This document shows, piece by piece, positions 13,501 to 24,540 of a stretch of 64,000 nucleotides of DNA. Below the pieces are notes generated by a model. That model was not told the origin of the DNA. It did no database searches and saw only the letters and a list, made by a program, of their open reading frames with translations. Source of the stretch: Chromobotia macracanthus. Taxonomy: Eukaryota; Chordata; Actinopteri; Cypriniformes; Botiidae. The stretch lies in NCBI GenBank assembly GCA_036877525.1, contig JAZGTH010000072.1:7014001-7078000 (forward strand), given 5' to 3'. Every line of letters starts with the position of its first letter. Position 1 is the stretch's first letter. A program made the translations under genes and the position numbers.

Positions 13501-15139
13501 TCTGGACCCTCAGACAGGACTGTTCTACCGCTCCGCTCAGATACCTCCCCAGCTTCAGCAGCACCGCATGGCACAGCCCACCCTCAGTAAATCCACCCCT
13601 GTCCTGTCTGACATGCCTACTAAGAGGATGGCGGCCAGAGCATCTGTGCAGCGTGAACGACCTGTCCCTTCTGTCTCTCTTTCACCCACTGCTGGCTCTC
13701 AGTCAACAGTTCAGCTTGTGCCCTTGACCCCTCCTCATACTCCACAGCTGCCCAAACTCCAGCAGGCACCTACCTCACACAACCGGCCCAACATGCACAC
13801 ACAGCTATCGCAGCCACCGCCCCTGCAGGCGCATCACCCTGTGGGCTCCAGCAAGACGCCCAGCAGCAGTCAGGTGAGACCCCCGCCTGTCTGCTTACTG
13901 AAGTATTGAAGGGAAACCGTCAACAAAATGTGCTAAACACAAGTGAACTCTTTTAAATATGTTCTGTGGCCTATACACTCAGTAATGCCTAAATAGTGTC
14001 TCATATACAGAATTATTTTTTCAAAAAAGTATGGCAGTGCAGTATAAATGTTTCAGATGTTGTCATAAAAGAAGATCATTTGAATTTGAATCTAAATGTT
14101 TTGTGTAAAAATGTTTGATGTTGGAAGTTCAGGAGATGTGTTTAGGGGTTAGGAAGGTGTGTTTTTGACAGTTGTATTGTGTGATGCAATTTTCTACACA
14201 GTGTGCTCTTATTTGGGTGTTGTGTACTAATTTAGGTTGTTGTCTCATTCCATATAGAAATTACTTCTGCACATCATGCGTACTGTAGAAGTTAGTGTGG
14301 CGGTGTGATTTAGAAAACCACACCGTTTCTCCTGCTTTCCTTTACTGTGTTTCTGTGACCCAGGTACAGCAGCCAATCATAACGCAGGGTCCAGCTGTCA
14401 CAAAGATAACGTTCGGCGGTCATCAGTGTCCGCCAGTGTCGAGTAGTGGCGAGGCGTCTGTTAAACTCCGGTCGGAATCCAGCAGGAGTCTGGGAGTGTC
14501 GGAGAAAACCTCTGTGTCTGACATTCTGAAGATCTCCATGATGGAGGCAGAGATCGACCCAAGTGCTGAGCCAATGGTGGTGGACTCATCCAGTGACTGC
14601 GGCCCGCTGACTAAAGCCCCGCCCACATCCTCACTCATCAGCAACTCCAAATCGACACACACACACGGACCCTTCAGCCGAATCAACAGCAAAGACATGG
14701 ACATCATACAGGTGCTACAACCATGAGCTAACTTAATCACAGACACAAACATCTGTAGTGCCAGTTACTGTAAAGAACAAACAGTTTGTGTTGGTCTTCA
14801 TTTATTAGAAACCAGCATTTGTTTTTCTGTGTAAATTGTATTTAGTTTAGTGTGTGACAGTTGAGGTGTCAGCACCTGATCCATCCTGCTGCTGTGTGAG
14901 TATTTTTTTCTTCAGTTGATATTTGCTGTGGCTTTCTGCAGGTGATTCCTCAGTTCTCCATCATGCCCGACTCCAGCCAGTCTAACGTTGTGGTGGAGCC
15001 CAGCGGCTTCCTGGAGATAAGTGATTACACCAGTCAGCGTCTGGATGAGGAGTCTGCCATGGAACAGGAAGTGGACAGCAGTAATGACGAGGGGGCAGCA
15101 GCCAGCCCAGTGGAGGCGTGCACTGACCAATCACAGTGA
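4596..15139 (+). CDS. emsy: EMSY, BRCA2-interacting transcriptional repressor
   Basis: Nineteen coding exons: 4596-4665, 4791-4890, 4971-5045, 6116-6291, 6380-6535, 6930-7189, 7656-7890, 8052-8273, 9177-9326, 9418-9591, 9668-9804, 9883-10059, 10575-10761, 12389-12553, 12646-12795, 12972-13072, 13424-13873, 14364-14711, 14942-15139. All phases agree and give 1176 codons plus stop (human 1322). Residues about 16-100 form the ENT domain (start MPVVWPTLLDLSRDECKR). The rest is the low-complexity Ser/Thr/Pro/Val body with a basic patch (EKPRKRRRTN) and an acidic C-terminus, all closely matching human EMSY. EMSY is nuclear; it binds the BRCA2 transactivation region and chromatin repressors such as HP1 proteins. 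The end of exon 10575-10761 is the least certain border: phase demands the weak donor GTCTGA, while a stronger GTAAGG at 10812 is out of phase. The fish protein is shorter in the Gln-rich parts. Confidence 0.95.
5046..6115 (+). other. emsy intron, non-coding
   Basis: About 1.07 kb of AT-rich intron lies between the third and fourth coding exons. It includes short repeated phrases (TCACACCGAGTGTAAT, TTCACACCGGGTGTGA) that hint at an old mobile element. No coding signal was seen on either strand. Confidence 0.5.
8248..8327 (+). repeat. 40-bp tandem duplication spanning an emsy 5' splice site
   Basis: Two adjacent 40-bp copies, 8248-8287 and 8288-8327, differ at one base (the last). Each contains the last bases of the exon ending at 8273 (...CAGGAGTCAG) and its donor GTGAGAAC. 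The exon therefore has two nearly identical donors 40 bp apart, at 8274 and 8314. Use of the first keeps frame with the next exon. Use of the second adds 40 nt and meets an in-frame TAA at 8300-8302. Confidence 0.95.
8530..9130 (-). mobile_element. Degraded non-LTR retrotransposon (LINE) ORF2 piece
   Basis: On the minus strand, in shifting frames, the sequence resembles the linker between endonuclease and reverse transcriptase in fish jockey-superfamily LINEs (L2/CR1/Rex1-like). Recognisable phrases are an Arg/Lys-rich RAIRSAR segment, an EELNIFYAQFE-like segment, and a DVFTDIFNLSL-like segment leading to a CPCP end. Several frameshifts and stops make it a dead fragment. It lies antisense in an emsy intron, between the duplicated donor at 8273 and the exon at 9177. 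The clade is uncertain. Confidence 0.65.
10762..12388 (+). other. Long emsy intron with repeat-like sequence
   Basis: About 1.6 kb of intron. The segment 10790-11160 contains related short phrases (AAGGCTGCAT, AAGGCAGCCTTTT, GCAGCCTC, CACAGCCTTCC), partly in inverted order, and resembles a degraded mobile element. The rest, 11200-11870, is very AT-rich. No exon with consistent phase was found here. Confidence 0.4.
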
Positions 15140-16100
15140 ATCATCTAAAAATGACTAATTTTGATATCTTCTAATGAGTGTGCTTCTGTAGACATAAAAC
15201 CCACTGAGAAACATGACAAAATTACAGGAACCATCAGCATCCATTTCCCAGAACTGAGTCTTGTGTTGGATCTTCAGTATCTATGTTATCATGACTGTAG
15301 AGGAACATTCAGCGCATGACAGTGTCTCTGTAGTGTCTCCTGCAGTTTATTCTGGAGTTTTGTGTTTTTGAGCATAACTATCCTTAATCTAAAACAAAAG
15401 AAACAGAAATGCTTTTGTTCATTTCTACTTCTGTTACATGTTTTAAGTGAAGGTCTTGTATGAGCTGAGACTGGAATGTTGGCCAGATACTTTGATTAGA
15501 AGCAGATACTCTTGCTTTATGTTCAGCTCTCTTTCAGCTTTGGTTCTGCACTCTGGTTTAAATAACATCTCTGTGGTTGTTTTGCTGATCTTCTCCTTCA
15601 CTCCTGATCAAATGCTGTTGTAACTCAGCAAAAACTCTTTTGTTCATTTTTGTCTCATTTTTCTCCTGATTTAACATTTTGCATTTTACCTGTATAAACT
15701 TTACTACAAAACTCACATTTGCTCATGTAATTCATTATTTTTGTCATTGTGTGTTTGCACAGGTGAAAGGCCTTTTTCTCTCACAGTGAGTGCCGCCCGT
15801 ACACTCTCAGATTACAGATGGTTTTAACAGGGTGTGCCAGCAGGTGCATTTACAAAATGGCCGACCGTGAGAGCCGCCCGTGTGTCACATTCAGAACCTG
15901 TTTGTGATTTTTACCTTACGCATACAGACAGACACGATCGACTTACATCGGTCCTCGTGCTTTGAGGGACTCTATACAGTTTTGATAAAGCTCTTGAGTG
16001 TATGTGGAAAGTACCAGCATCATTATATCTGTTGATGAAGTGAGTTTCCCTGTAAGTGTCTCATTGTGATGGAAATAAACTTTGCTGTGTTGAGTGGGTG
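15140..16100 (+). other. emsy 3' UTR
   Basis: Non-coding sequence after the emsy stop codon. The first canonical poly(A) signal seen in a fitting position is AATAAA at 16074-16079, which implies a 3' UTR of about 950 bp. Use is inferred. Confidence 0.5.
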
Positions 16101-17404
16101 TGTATGTGTAAAGTAGGCTCTGTAATGCTAGTGCTTCTGGGTGGATTCCAGTTTCTGTGTAGAGGGTGGTGCATTGAACCGTGAACTGTAAACCTTGGCA
16201 CCAGAGGACAGTCATTGTGTTGCCAGCTGGACGTTTCCACCTTGATTTGCTGGTATTCGTGTGGAATTGTGCAGTATTTCAACTGGAAGGGCTGATTTAC
16301 TCACCACTCAGCATCTGCATTAGTTTCTCTTTTCTGTAGTGCACTGACATGCTTAAATCTGCAGCAAATTGTTTTCATTTCTAAGAAGGGAGCCATTTAC
16401 GAAACACTTGATTAAGCTCATTTGTTACTCATTGTGTTGTGTGTGTGTGTGTTTGTTTGTTTTCTGAACGGCCTTTGGCTAAGTATTGAAATTATACAGC
16501 AGAAGAACTCGCTTAAACTAATGTATGTTTCATTAGTCACTGTTGTTAAATTGATCCCTTATCAAAACATCCAAGCGGAAATTCTTTAACGTTGAATTCT
16601 CATAAAATTTTATATTTCATCATATTTCCAGATTATATTTCATCAACTCAAGTTCCAGTTTTATAGCTTCAGTTTACAGTGCAAGCTTTCATTCTTTGAG
16701 GATTCACATTTAAAAATCTAAGATTCTGGTTCTAAATTTAGATCAACATCCCCTAAGAATAATTTGACCTGGGACAAATCAAACAGTCCAACCTTTTGTA
16801 AAGTTTCTAAAGACATAATTGTTTGATTTTAAGATAATAAAGAGTTGTTAAAGATAAATATATTAAATGGCAGTGTGTTTGTTTTAACAGAAAATCAAAT
16901 TATTTTTGGTTAGCACAAAACAAATCAGTGATTTTTGTCATATTAGCTCAGCACAGCTCTGCTTAACATGGATGTTTCCCACTCTGAACTTGTGTGTGTT
17001 TTGGCTATGGGCTGTAAAATCTTATTGATGTTAAATGCAAATGGCTGGGAGCCACATTAATAAAATAAAAGTGAACTTTCAGTTTCACATTTGGTAGGTC
17101 AACAGTAAAATGCTGGAAACCCCCAGAGATCATCACAAATGTGACTGAAGATAACCTTTCACCTACTGTTAAACATAGCCCCCATCAGCTGGAGCTGTGA
17201 TGTCATCTCTCAGAGGGAATCTGAAATGGCCAGTTTGAAGAAGTTGTAAAGGTGACAATTTTCCACTTTTCTAAGACGACTCCAGTCACATTGACAGACG
17301 TGACACGCTATATGTGTGTGATATGAGAGTTTATCCAGACGTGAGCAATTAACTAGGATCCAAACAATTAAGGTCATTTTGAAAGCAGAAGAAAACGCCC
17401 ATGT

Positions 17405-18730
17405 ATGAGCCCAGAACTGCTGTGGCTCTTTGGGTTCACACTCGCACTTTCTCACTGTTTAACTTCATCTGGTTTGACAGGCCATGTTCAGACTTCAGAT
17501 GAATATGGTTCTTACTCCTGTTCAGGGTATTTCATTTTATCTGTATACAGACTTCTGTTGTGTTCAATCATATTGTACACCCATTTTACTCCCAACAAAA
17601 TTCACATGGTGAACTTAACCAGTTAGTGTGTATGGCACCAAACTAAACTAGTGTGTGCAGTTGGTGTCTTTACACTGTCATTTGAATGAAAGAAGCAGAA
17701 TTCATGACCATTGTTGTAAATTTGAATGACTGAATTTCTCTTAAAAGGGTATAACGTAATCAATTTCCTGTTTAAATAGAGCCGAAATATCTGCCTTGGG
17801 ATGGTATCAAGGTGACTGCCAACAAAATGACTTGCCTGAAAAGGACTGGTGCAGTACTAGAAAATCATAGAAAGAGGTGTGTGTCTTGACTCATTTGTAC
17901 ATTTTGCTACCAGTTTGTCTGTCTCCGCCATCTGTTACACTCCAGAGAATGTACCGTTTAAAGGAGCAGAGCACACACCACATCAGTGTTTTACTAAAGA
18001 TGTTTCATGGTTAATAATCCTGCTAGTTATCACTCTTTAACCATGATTAGTTCTGGAATGACTCCTGTATTCTGTTTACACACAACAATAATAGTTTTCA
18101 ATAGTTTTTTGTTCCACAGAAAAACAAAGGTTTATGTTTGAGGGGATCTGGTTGACTATAATTGTGTTCCGGTTGACTAATTGGTTGCATACATGTTTCT
18201 GAAACATTCTGCTTTGTGGCGTGTTTGCAGTGCGATTAGTCTGGATGATATCAGGTCATGTGTCTCCAGTTAGAGGCCCATTGACCCCCTTGTGTGATCT
18301 TACTGTAGTCTCACTCCTCAAACCAGAATTTATGAGCTAAATCACAGTTTTTAACACATACTCCCCCAGATGCTGACAGTCCCGTGTTAAGAAAACAATT
18401 TAGAGCAGAGGAATGCCTTTCAAATCGAGATTAATACCAGACTGTGAGTTTACGGGCCTGTATGTGTTGGTTGATATGGTGAAAATACATTCATCTCAAG
18501 ACTCCAGATAAAGGAATAAACTCTACAGAGGAAATTTCTTTCTAATTCTGAGAAAAAAAACAAACATACTGTAAAAGTATTTACTTCTGTGAGCCAATGA
18601 CAGACGGTTCTGCCCCATTGACCCAGTTGTGTAACGTCTGTTATTTTGTCTGCAAGTCATTGTGGCATGTTTTAAACATTCATGTCACAGTTGATCAAGC
18701 AGCTCCATTAGGCCATAAAGTGTGTTTGTT

Positions 18731-18766
<36 letters not shown>

Positions 18767-20829
18767 AGAGATAGGTCTCAGGATTTTCACTGACACGCAT
18801 GCATCTCAGTTCTTATTCATCAGACATCAAAGCTTACATTCCTCTATAATACAGCAGGAATTCTCCAATTATCACACAGCTGTGTCATGTTCTTTTGCAT
18901 GTGGTTCATGTCTTGATATAGTGGATGTTTATGATGTTTAAAATTCTCTCAAGGTTTGAGTCATTATCAGGGCTTGTAATGGATGTCATTATGGAGACAA
19001 GGAAAAAGAGTGTGTGTTTGTTTTCTCCGGCCATGTGTTGAGCTATAAATGTAATTTTGTTTGTTTGCTCATAAGAACATTTAAGTATGGAACTAGATAA
19101 TTTTGCTTGTTCTTCAGACATAGTTCTGAGGTTGTATTTATGGGCTGTTTCTTATTACAGTTTCTCTTTTTTTTCAGGTTTTATTTGTGTTTAAGTCAAG
19201 AATCGCAATAATTATTTTTGCTCACAACGATCTGAAAACCACTAAACCACTAACCCTGAATGTTAAACAACAGTGTGTAACTCATCTCTCAGTGACATGA
19301 ATGATCCTCATATTGCTGATCATGGAGGAAATCAGCTCAGACTGATGAAATGAGTTTAAACAATAGATTTATCTACAAAGCAGAATATCACAGAGCCTAA
19401 ACATCTCTTCAGTACTCAACCACCTTCACATGACAAGAACCTTCATTCAGTCTTACTGTTGATAACATCTTACTGATGTTTGCAGGCCTCTGGAGGAGGA
19501 TTTGAGAGCAGATGAGAATCAGATGGAGACAGAGAAACATCTCCACTTTGTCCTGGAAGGTCTGATGGACAAAAGAAGCTGTAGGTGAGTGAAGCAGCTA
19601 AGGACATTTCAGATCATGAGTCCCTTCTGAAACGCTGCTGATGTATGTGTTACTGTGTGGGTTAATGTGTGCATGTGCATGTGTTTGTGTGTGAGTAAGA
19701 GATAAAATATGACTGATTTCACCTCTTACTCACAGAGGTTTACAGCCTGATTCACATCCAGCTCATAAAGTAACATTCTTAAAGTCTGTTTACAATTTAT
19801 AGACCTCAAACATCTCCAGTTTTCACATTGCTCTTCTAGCTCCCTCTGAACATTTGTGTTTCATCAACACATATGGCAGTTTCCTGTGTGAAATGTGTGC
19901 TTAAATGAAGTCCAAAGGCAGCGCTGTTGTTAGGGCCCTAATTTAACTCTAACCCCAGCGCTTCACATCAAATGGCCCTGGGTGACAATGCATGACTCTG
20001 GACTTCTGTTGTTGTGCTGTTTCTGTATAAACCTGAACTCTACATCTGTATAAGACATTAGCAGCCAGAAAAATTTAATCTCCTGAAAAACTCAAGAAAT
20101 GATCCTATTCTTGGGTGTGGAGGGGTGGGGCAATCCACCAAAAAGAGACAGACAGTGAAGTTTGACTACACAAGTGGGAATAGTTGATAGCAGCCAAGTT
20201 CTGACAAATAACCCCCCCCCACACACACACACAGACACAAACACCATGTGTTTTTTAGTTTTCATACTGAATCTACCCCCAAATTTGGAAATGTGTGTTT
20301 GTTAGTGAGAACATCAGCTATTCACATGTGTAGTTGAACTTCACTGTCTGTCTCCACTGGGAGCATCACAACTCTTCTGAGAGTTTTTAAAGTCAGTGTC
20401 GCTATTCTCAGGTCATGAGAAATATTTCAATTGGCAAATCTACAGAAAAGCTTTTACTGTTGGTTCACATCATGCAATATAATCTGAGCTCCAGTAAACA
20501 GCCTCCAGTTTCCCCTGAAATAACACCCACTGTCTCCAAAGTAACAAACACACTTTAATTCTGATAAATTCTGATGTTACTTTGATGCCCCGGTCATAAA
20601 TATTGGTACAGGAAAGACCACCTGCCCAAATAGAGAGTCTATCTGCATCTCAAGTGTATGATCTTAATCAATCATGTCTTCATTGTGTAGGTGAAATAGA
20701 TAAATCTGAGATGTTCAACAATCAAACTCTTCTTCTGATTAGATTGAACTGTAATGCAACTGAACTGTAACGCGATTCAACTGTAATGCAATTTTTTTCA
20801 GCTGCCTGATGCTCCTGCGATGCAGCTGA
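17405..20829 (+). other. Exon-like segments, possible small secreted-peptide gene (speculative)
   Basis: Four open segments fit together in phase: 17405-17471 (starts MSPELLWLFGFTLALSHCL, a signal-peptide-like hydrophobic run), 17780-17876, 19486-19584 and 20802-20829 (ends TGA). Borders at 19486 (TTTGCAG), 19584 (GTGAGT) and 20802 (TTTTTTTCAG) are good. The donor at 17472 (GTTTGA) and the acceptor at 17780 are weak. The joined product would be about 96 residues with dibasic sites (HRKR, DKR) and a short Cys-containing tail. I do not recognise the protein. Short open segments occur by chance, so this may be noise. Confidence 0.18.
18721..18767 (+). repeat. (TG)n microsatellite
   Basis: A run of TG dinucleotides with two TTTG interruptions, continuous from about 18747. 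Confidence 0.9.
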
Positions 20830-22439
20830 GAGAATGTGACATACAAAGAAAATCTCATTCAGATGGAGAAATCTGAAGCTCCAAATGTTCCACACGAGTT
20901 ACCATGAATGCAGGATATACTGTATACTGCAAATATACAGACATGTAAACAAGTGTAAAGTTTGTGTAAATTAGTGTAAAGTGTTTTCTACAGTAAGATT
21001 TCTCTTTTGGTGTAGTGCGAAGCAGCATTTTGTAGAGAATCTTACTGAGCAATTTAGTTACATTTAAACTGTCAAGATGTTTATACCTGGTTGTCTGAAT
21101 AGTAATACATCAACTTGTGTGCTGGAGTTTGTTACTGGCACTGTAAATGAAGAGCCCATTTTCAGTATGTACAATGAGAACACAAGATTGTGATGGCCAA
21201 ACATTTGTGTGTTTGTGTGTACTTCCGTGAAGTGTGTTTCTGATACAAGCTGCTTGTGTGAGAGTTTAGTATGTCGTTTTCTATTATTCCCCTGAACAGC
21301 TCTTTAAAAACACTTTACTGATTAAAAATAAAACAAACAGGATTCTGAGAGAGAAATGAAAATGGGCTTCTTGTGTATTATATAACAGGAGAATGTGTGC
21401 TGTGAAAAGTCTGTGTTCATGTTTAAAGAATTCCAGTTTCAGGGCTGCAGGTGAAGTGGGTTTGTTTGCCTCCAGGTCATTGTCAAGTGAAGCCACTATG
21501 AAAGGCTTTCAGAACACGTCCTCATTTAATCATCTGGCTCAAATATCAGCAAGACTTACACTGACATGTACCAGCCCCACTGCCTAACACACACAGTCAC
21601 ACTATTAGACACTTAAGTTGGTTCACAGATGCTGGATATTTACAGCAGCTCTATCACGCTGTTCTGATAGAATGCTCTCTATGAAGAATTTCATTCTTCA
21701 CTACCTATCATCTGTCATGTTAATTGACTAAATTTTGCAAAGTCTCAAAAGTATGTACTGTTTTACTAGGCTGAATACATTACCCTCTCAAAGACCACTG
21801 AGAGAGGTATGAGTCTTCACACACAATGACAGGTATTTTATAGTTATCATCATTTCAGACAACTTTATATTCATAAACTAATTAATTGTAATATTACTAA
21901 TTAGTATTACTGATATACATCTTATAATAAACAATACAATTTACAATAATACCATGTATTCTGTATTATCCATGTTTAATAATTTCCCTGTTTTCTGTTT
22001 TTCTTTGCATTATATGTAAAGCTGCTTTAAAACAATGTAATATTATACAAAAGTGCTATATAAAAAAAAATTAATGGAACTGAACTGATCTAGAAGTTCT
22101 AATGTGAATCAGGCGCCAGCGTTTAATTCAGATCTTCAGTGGAGGTAGCCTGGATGTGACTCACTGTCTGTGTGTGTTGGGTGGTTGATTCAAACAGATG
22201 GGGAATTGGGAGGTTACAGTGGGTGGAAAGACGGCACTCATCCTCATTTCCCATGTACAAACAAACATCAGGAAAATGATTTGTTTAGATCTTCATGAGA
22301 TCAAATGCATCTGATGTCTGATGATTCAGTCTGTGAGCAGCTGTTTGCATGTTTTACTTAGAATTATACAGAATTTCTCAGTTTAACAATGTTTTCCAGA
22401 AAAAAACAGACATAATATTAGTAAGCAATATAATGTTAT

Positions 22440-22790
22440 CAAAACCAAGTGGGCTGCCTATGTAGTCAGTATTTTAAGGTGTTCCAAATGTAAGCACCTT
22501 ACATTGCCTTCTAATATAAACTAGTTTTGGATATGTTTCACTTCAGAAGACGTTAAAAACTGCAGTTGTATTGATTACTTTTATGATGGAGGCATGTACT
22601 TTTTGTGGCTGCAAAATCTTAGACACTATTCACTGCCATTTTAAAGCTGGGAAGAGCCAGGTTATCATGTACTATAACTAACTGTTTGGCTAAAAGAAGT
22701 CATATGCATCTAGGATGCCTTGAGGGTGAGGAATTAATGGGCTATTCTTCAGTTTTGGGGGGAGTACCCCTTTAAGATCAACAAACCACC
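22440..22790. mobile_element. Interspersed repeat, fish non-autonomous element
   Basis: The stretch ends with GCTATTCTTCAGTTTTGGGGGGAGTACCCCTTTAAG. It has the layout of the widespread fish repeat that ends in an ACTATCCCTTTAAG-type terminus. It is an old copy with no coding capacity. The call rests on recalled consensus only. Confidence 0.4.
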
Positions 22791-23212
22791 TGTGGCTACT
22801 GTATGTATAGGGTTAGGGTGTGTATTTGACTATTATATGCCAAAGTGATATCTCAGAAGGCATAATGTTGCTGTCCACCTTCTGTAACAGTTTTAAATAC
22901 TGTCCAGGCACTCACTAAAACTTTCCTTCATCTTTGGAAATCGAAGAGTTCACTGTACTATAAAAACTTACTGTAAGTTGCAGAACTGAAAACTTTCCCA
23001 TCCAACAAAATTAATTAGCTTTCATAAACTTTTAGCAAACTAAAATTTAAATGGAGATAAACAGCAGTAAAAAATGTGTAACATAACCCTTCATTAATTA
23101 AAAATATTGAGTTTAGAGCTCAAAATGTCCCCCTGAAGTTGTACAGCTCAGAGCAGTAAATAACCCAAGACAAAAACATCAGGTAGATCTTTCATTTATA
23201 AAAAATACTCAA

Positions 23213-23216
<4 letters not shown>

Positions 23217-23251
<35 letters not shown>
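23217..23251. repeat. (TA)n microsatellite
   Basis: About 17 pure AT dinucleotides, just before a possible minus-strand poly(A) signal of lrrc32 (TTTATT at 23260-23265 on the plus strand). Confidence 0.95.
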
Positions 23252-23254
<3 letters not shown>

Positions 23255-24540
23255 AGTAGTTTATTGTACAAGTCTTTTGGTAATCGTTCCTTCATATAGT
23301 GTTCATGTGTAGTGACTGCTAATGGTGCCTGTCTGTGAGGTTTCAGTGTGTCTCTGTTACGAGCAGTTGACAGCAGAAGGGCCGTGACTTAGACTGACAG
23401 AAGAAACTCCTATTATCACACTGTCAACAGCCAGTGAAACAAACACTATTAATATCTGCACTGATGATGAATGTGTTCCCCTCAGCAGCCACTTCCTGAC
23501 TATCTTTATCTGCACACCATGAACGTCACCTGATATAGACACCAGAGTCAAACTTATTCCTGCACTGTGCTGGAAACATCTGAAAAAAGACCAGAGTGAT
23601 CAAACAAGTGAGCAGGTGAGTGTTCTGCCCTCCGAGTGCTAAACAACATCACCACAGCTAAGTGTAACTGACTGACACTGACTTAATGAATAATTATGTT
23701 AGTTAAACGACTGATGCCAAGCTGTGTCCCTGGATAGGAAACTGTACTGGGGCTGAACAACAGGAAAACAGTCTTAAGAAAACAAGCTACAGGCTTTACT
23801 GCAGGTGTTTCAGAAAAACATTTCCTCAGTCCCATGAAATTCCTTCTGCTAATGCACAACACACACCCTACGTTCAAAAGCACAACTATATTAAACACGC
23901 ACTCCTACAATCACGTCTAACTCTGTAAGTGCCTGTCCAGTGAAACTAACCTTTAAAGGTGTTTCTCTAAATCCTTCCACATCTGTGATCGCCGTCTGCT
24001 GTCAGAACATTGTTTGCATCATAGCATCTGACCATGTGGACTATATAGGATTTTGCCATATGCAGACATATCGCAGTTACATTCTGGCTCTAAATTGACA
24101 ATTAAGGATCATTAAACTCCTTAAAAAACGCATTAGAAAGGGTAGTGTTATTACAGACAATATCCTGAAAGACAGTGATCCATTTGCAGCATTAGCCATC
24201 AACTAAAAATGTTTCTGCAGCATGTTTTGGTAAAGGTGATTAATAGTGCTATCTGATCTCTGTGTTTTCATTTTTGTGTGTTGACTCTTGTGTATAGCTT
24301 AAACTCTATCGGTCATGTTTAATATGCATTGTCATAAGAAGGTCAAATTTGACGTGAATGCTAAAGTTGGTGACAAACATCTGATTTACACACTCAATGT
24401 TGCACATTTCACATTGAATTTGTTCCAGTACACCTACGCAATCTATACTGAAAGCCGCTGATGCGACTGCAGTCATGCATGCTGCACCACAGTCAGGTGA
24501 GAATATTTCAGTTTTTTCCTCCTTTATCTTCAGCTCTACT

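Larger units (their letters stand above)
16101..24540. other. emsy-lrrc32 intergenic region
   Basis: About 8.4 kb without an established gene. It contains a (TG)n tract at about 18721-18767, a C-run followed by (CA)n at about 20211-20235, a (TA)n tract at 23217-23251, and interspersed-repeat pieces near 21990-22090 and 22440-22790. The last resembles the widespread fish element ending in GGGAGTACCCCTTTAAG. The lrrc32 3' UTR enters from the right; a minus-strand AATAAA at 23260-23265 could end it. Exon-like pieces between 17405 and 20829 are listed separately. Confidence 0.6.

Noticed and set aside
23357..23551. Minus-strand 64-residue hydrophobic frame downstream of lrrc32
   Set aside because: It looks a little like a membrane tail after a possible acceptor, but nothing joins it in phase, and it lies in the probable lrrc32 3' UTR.
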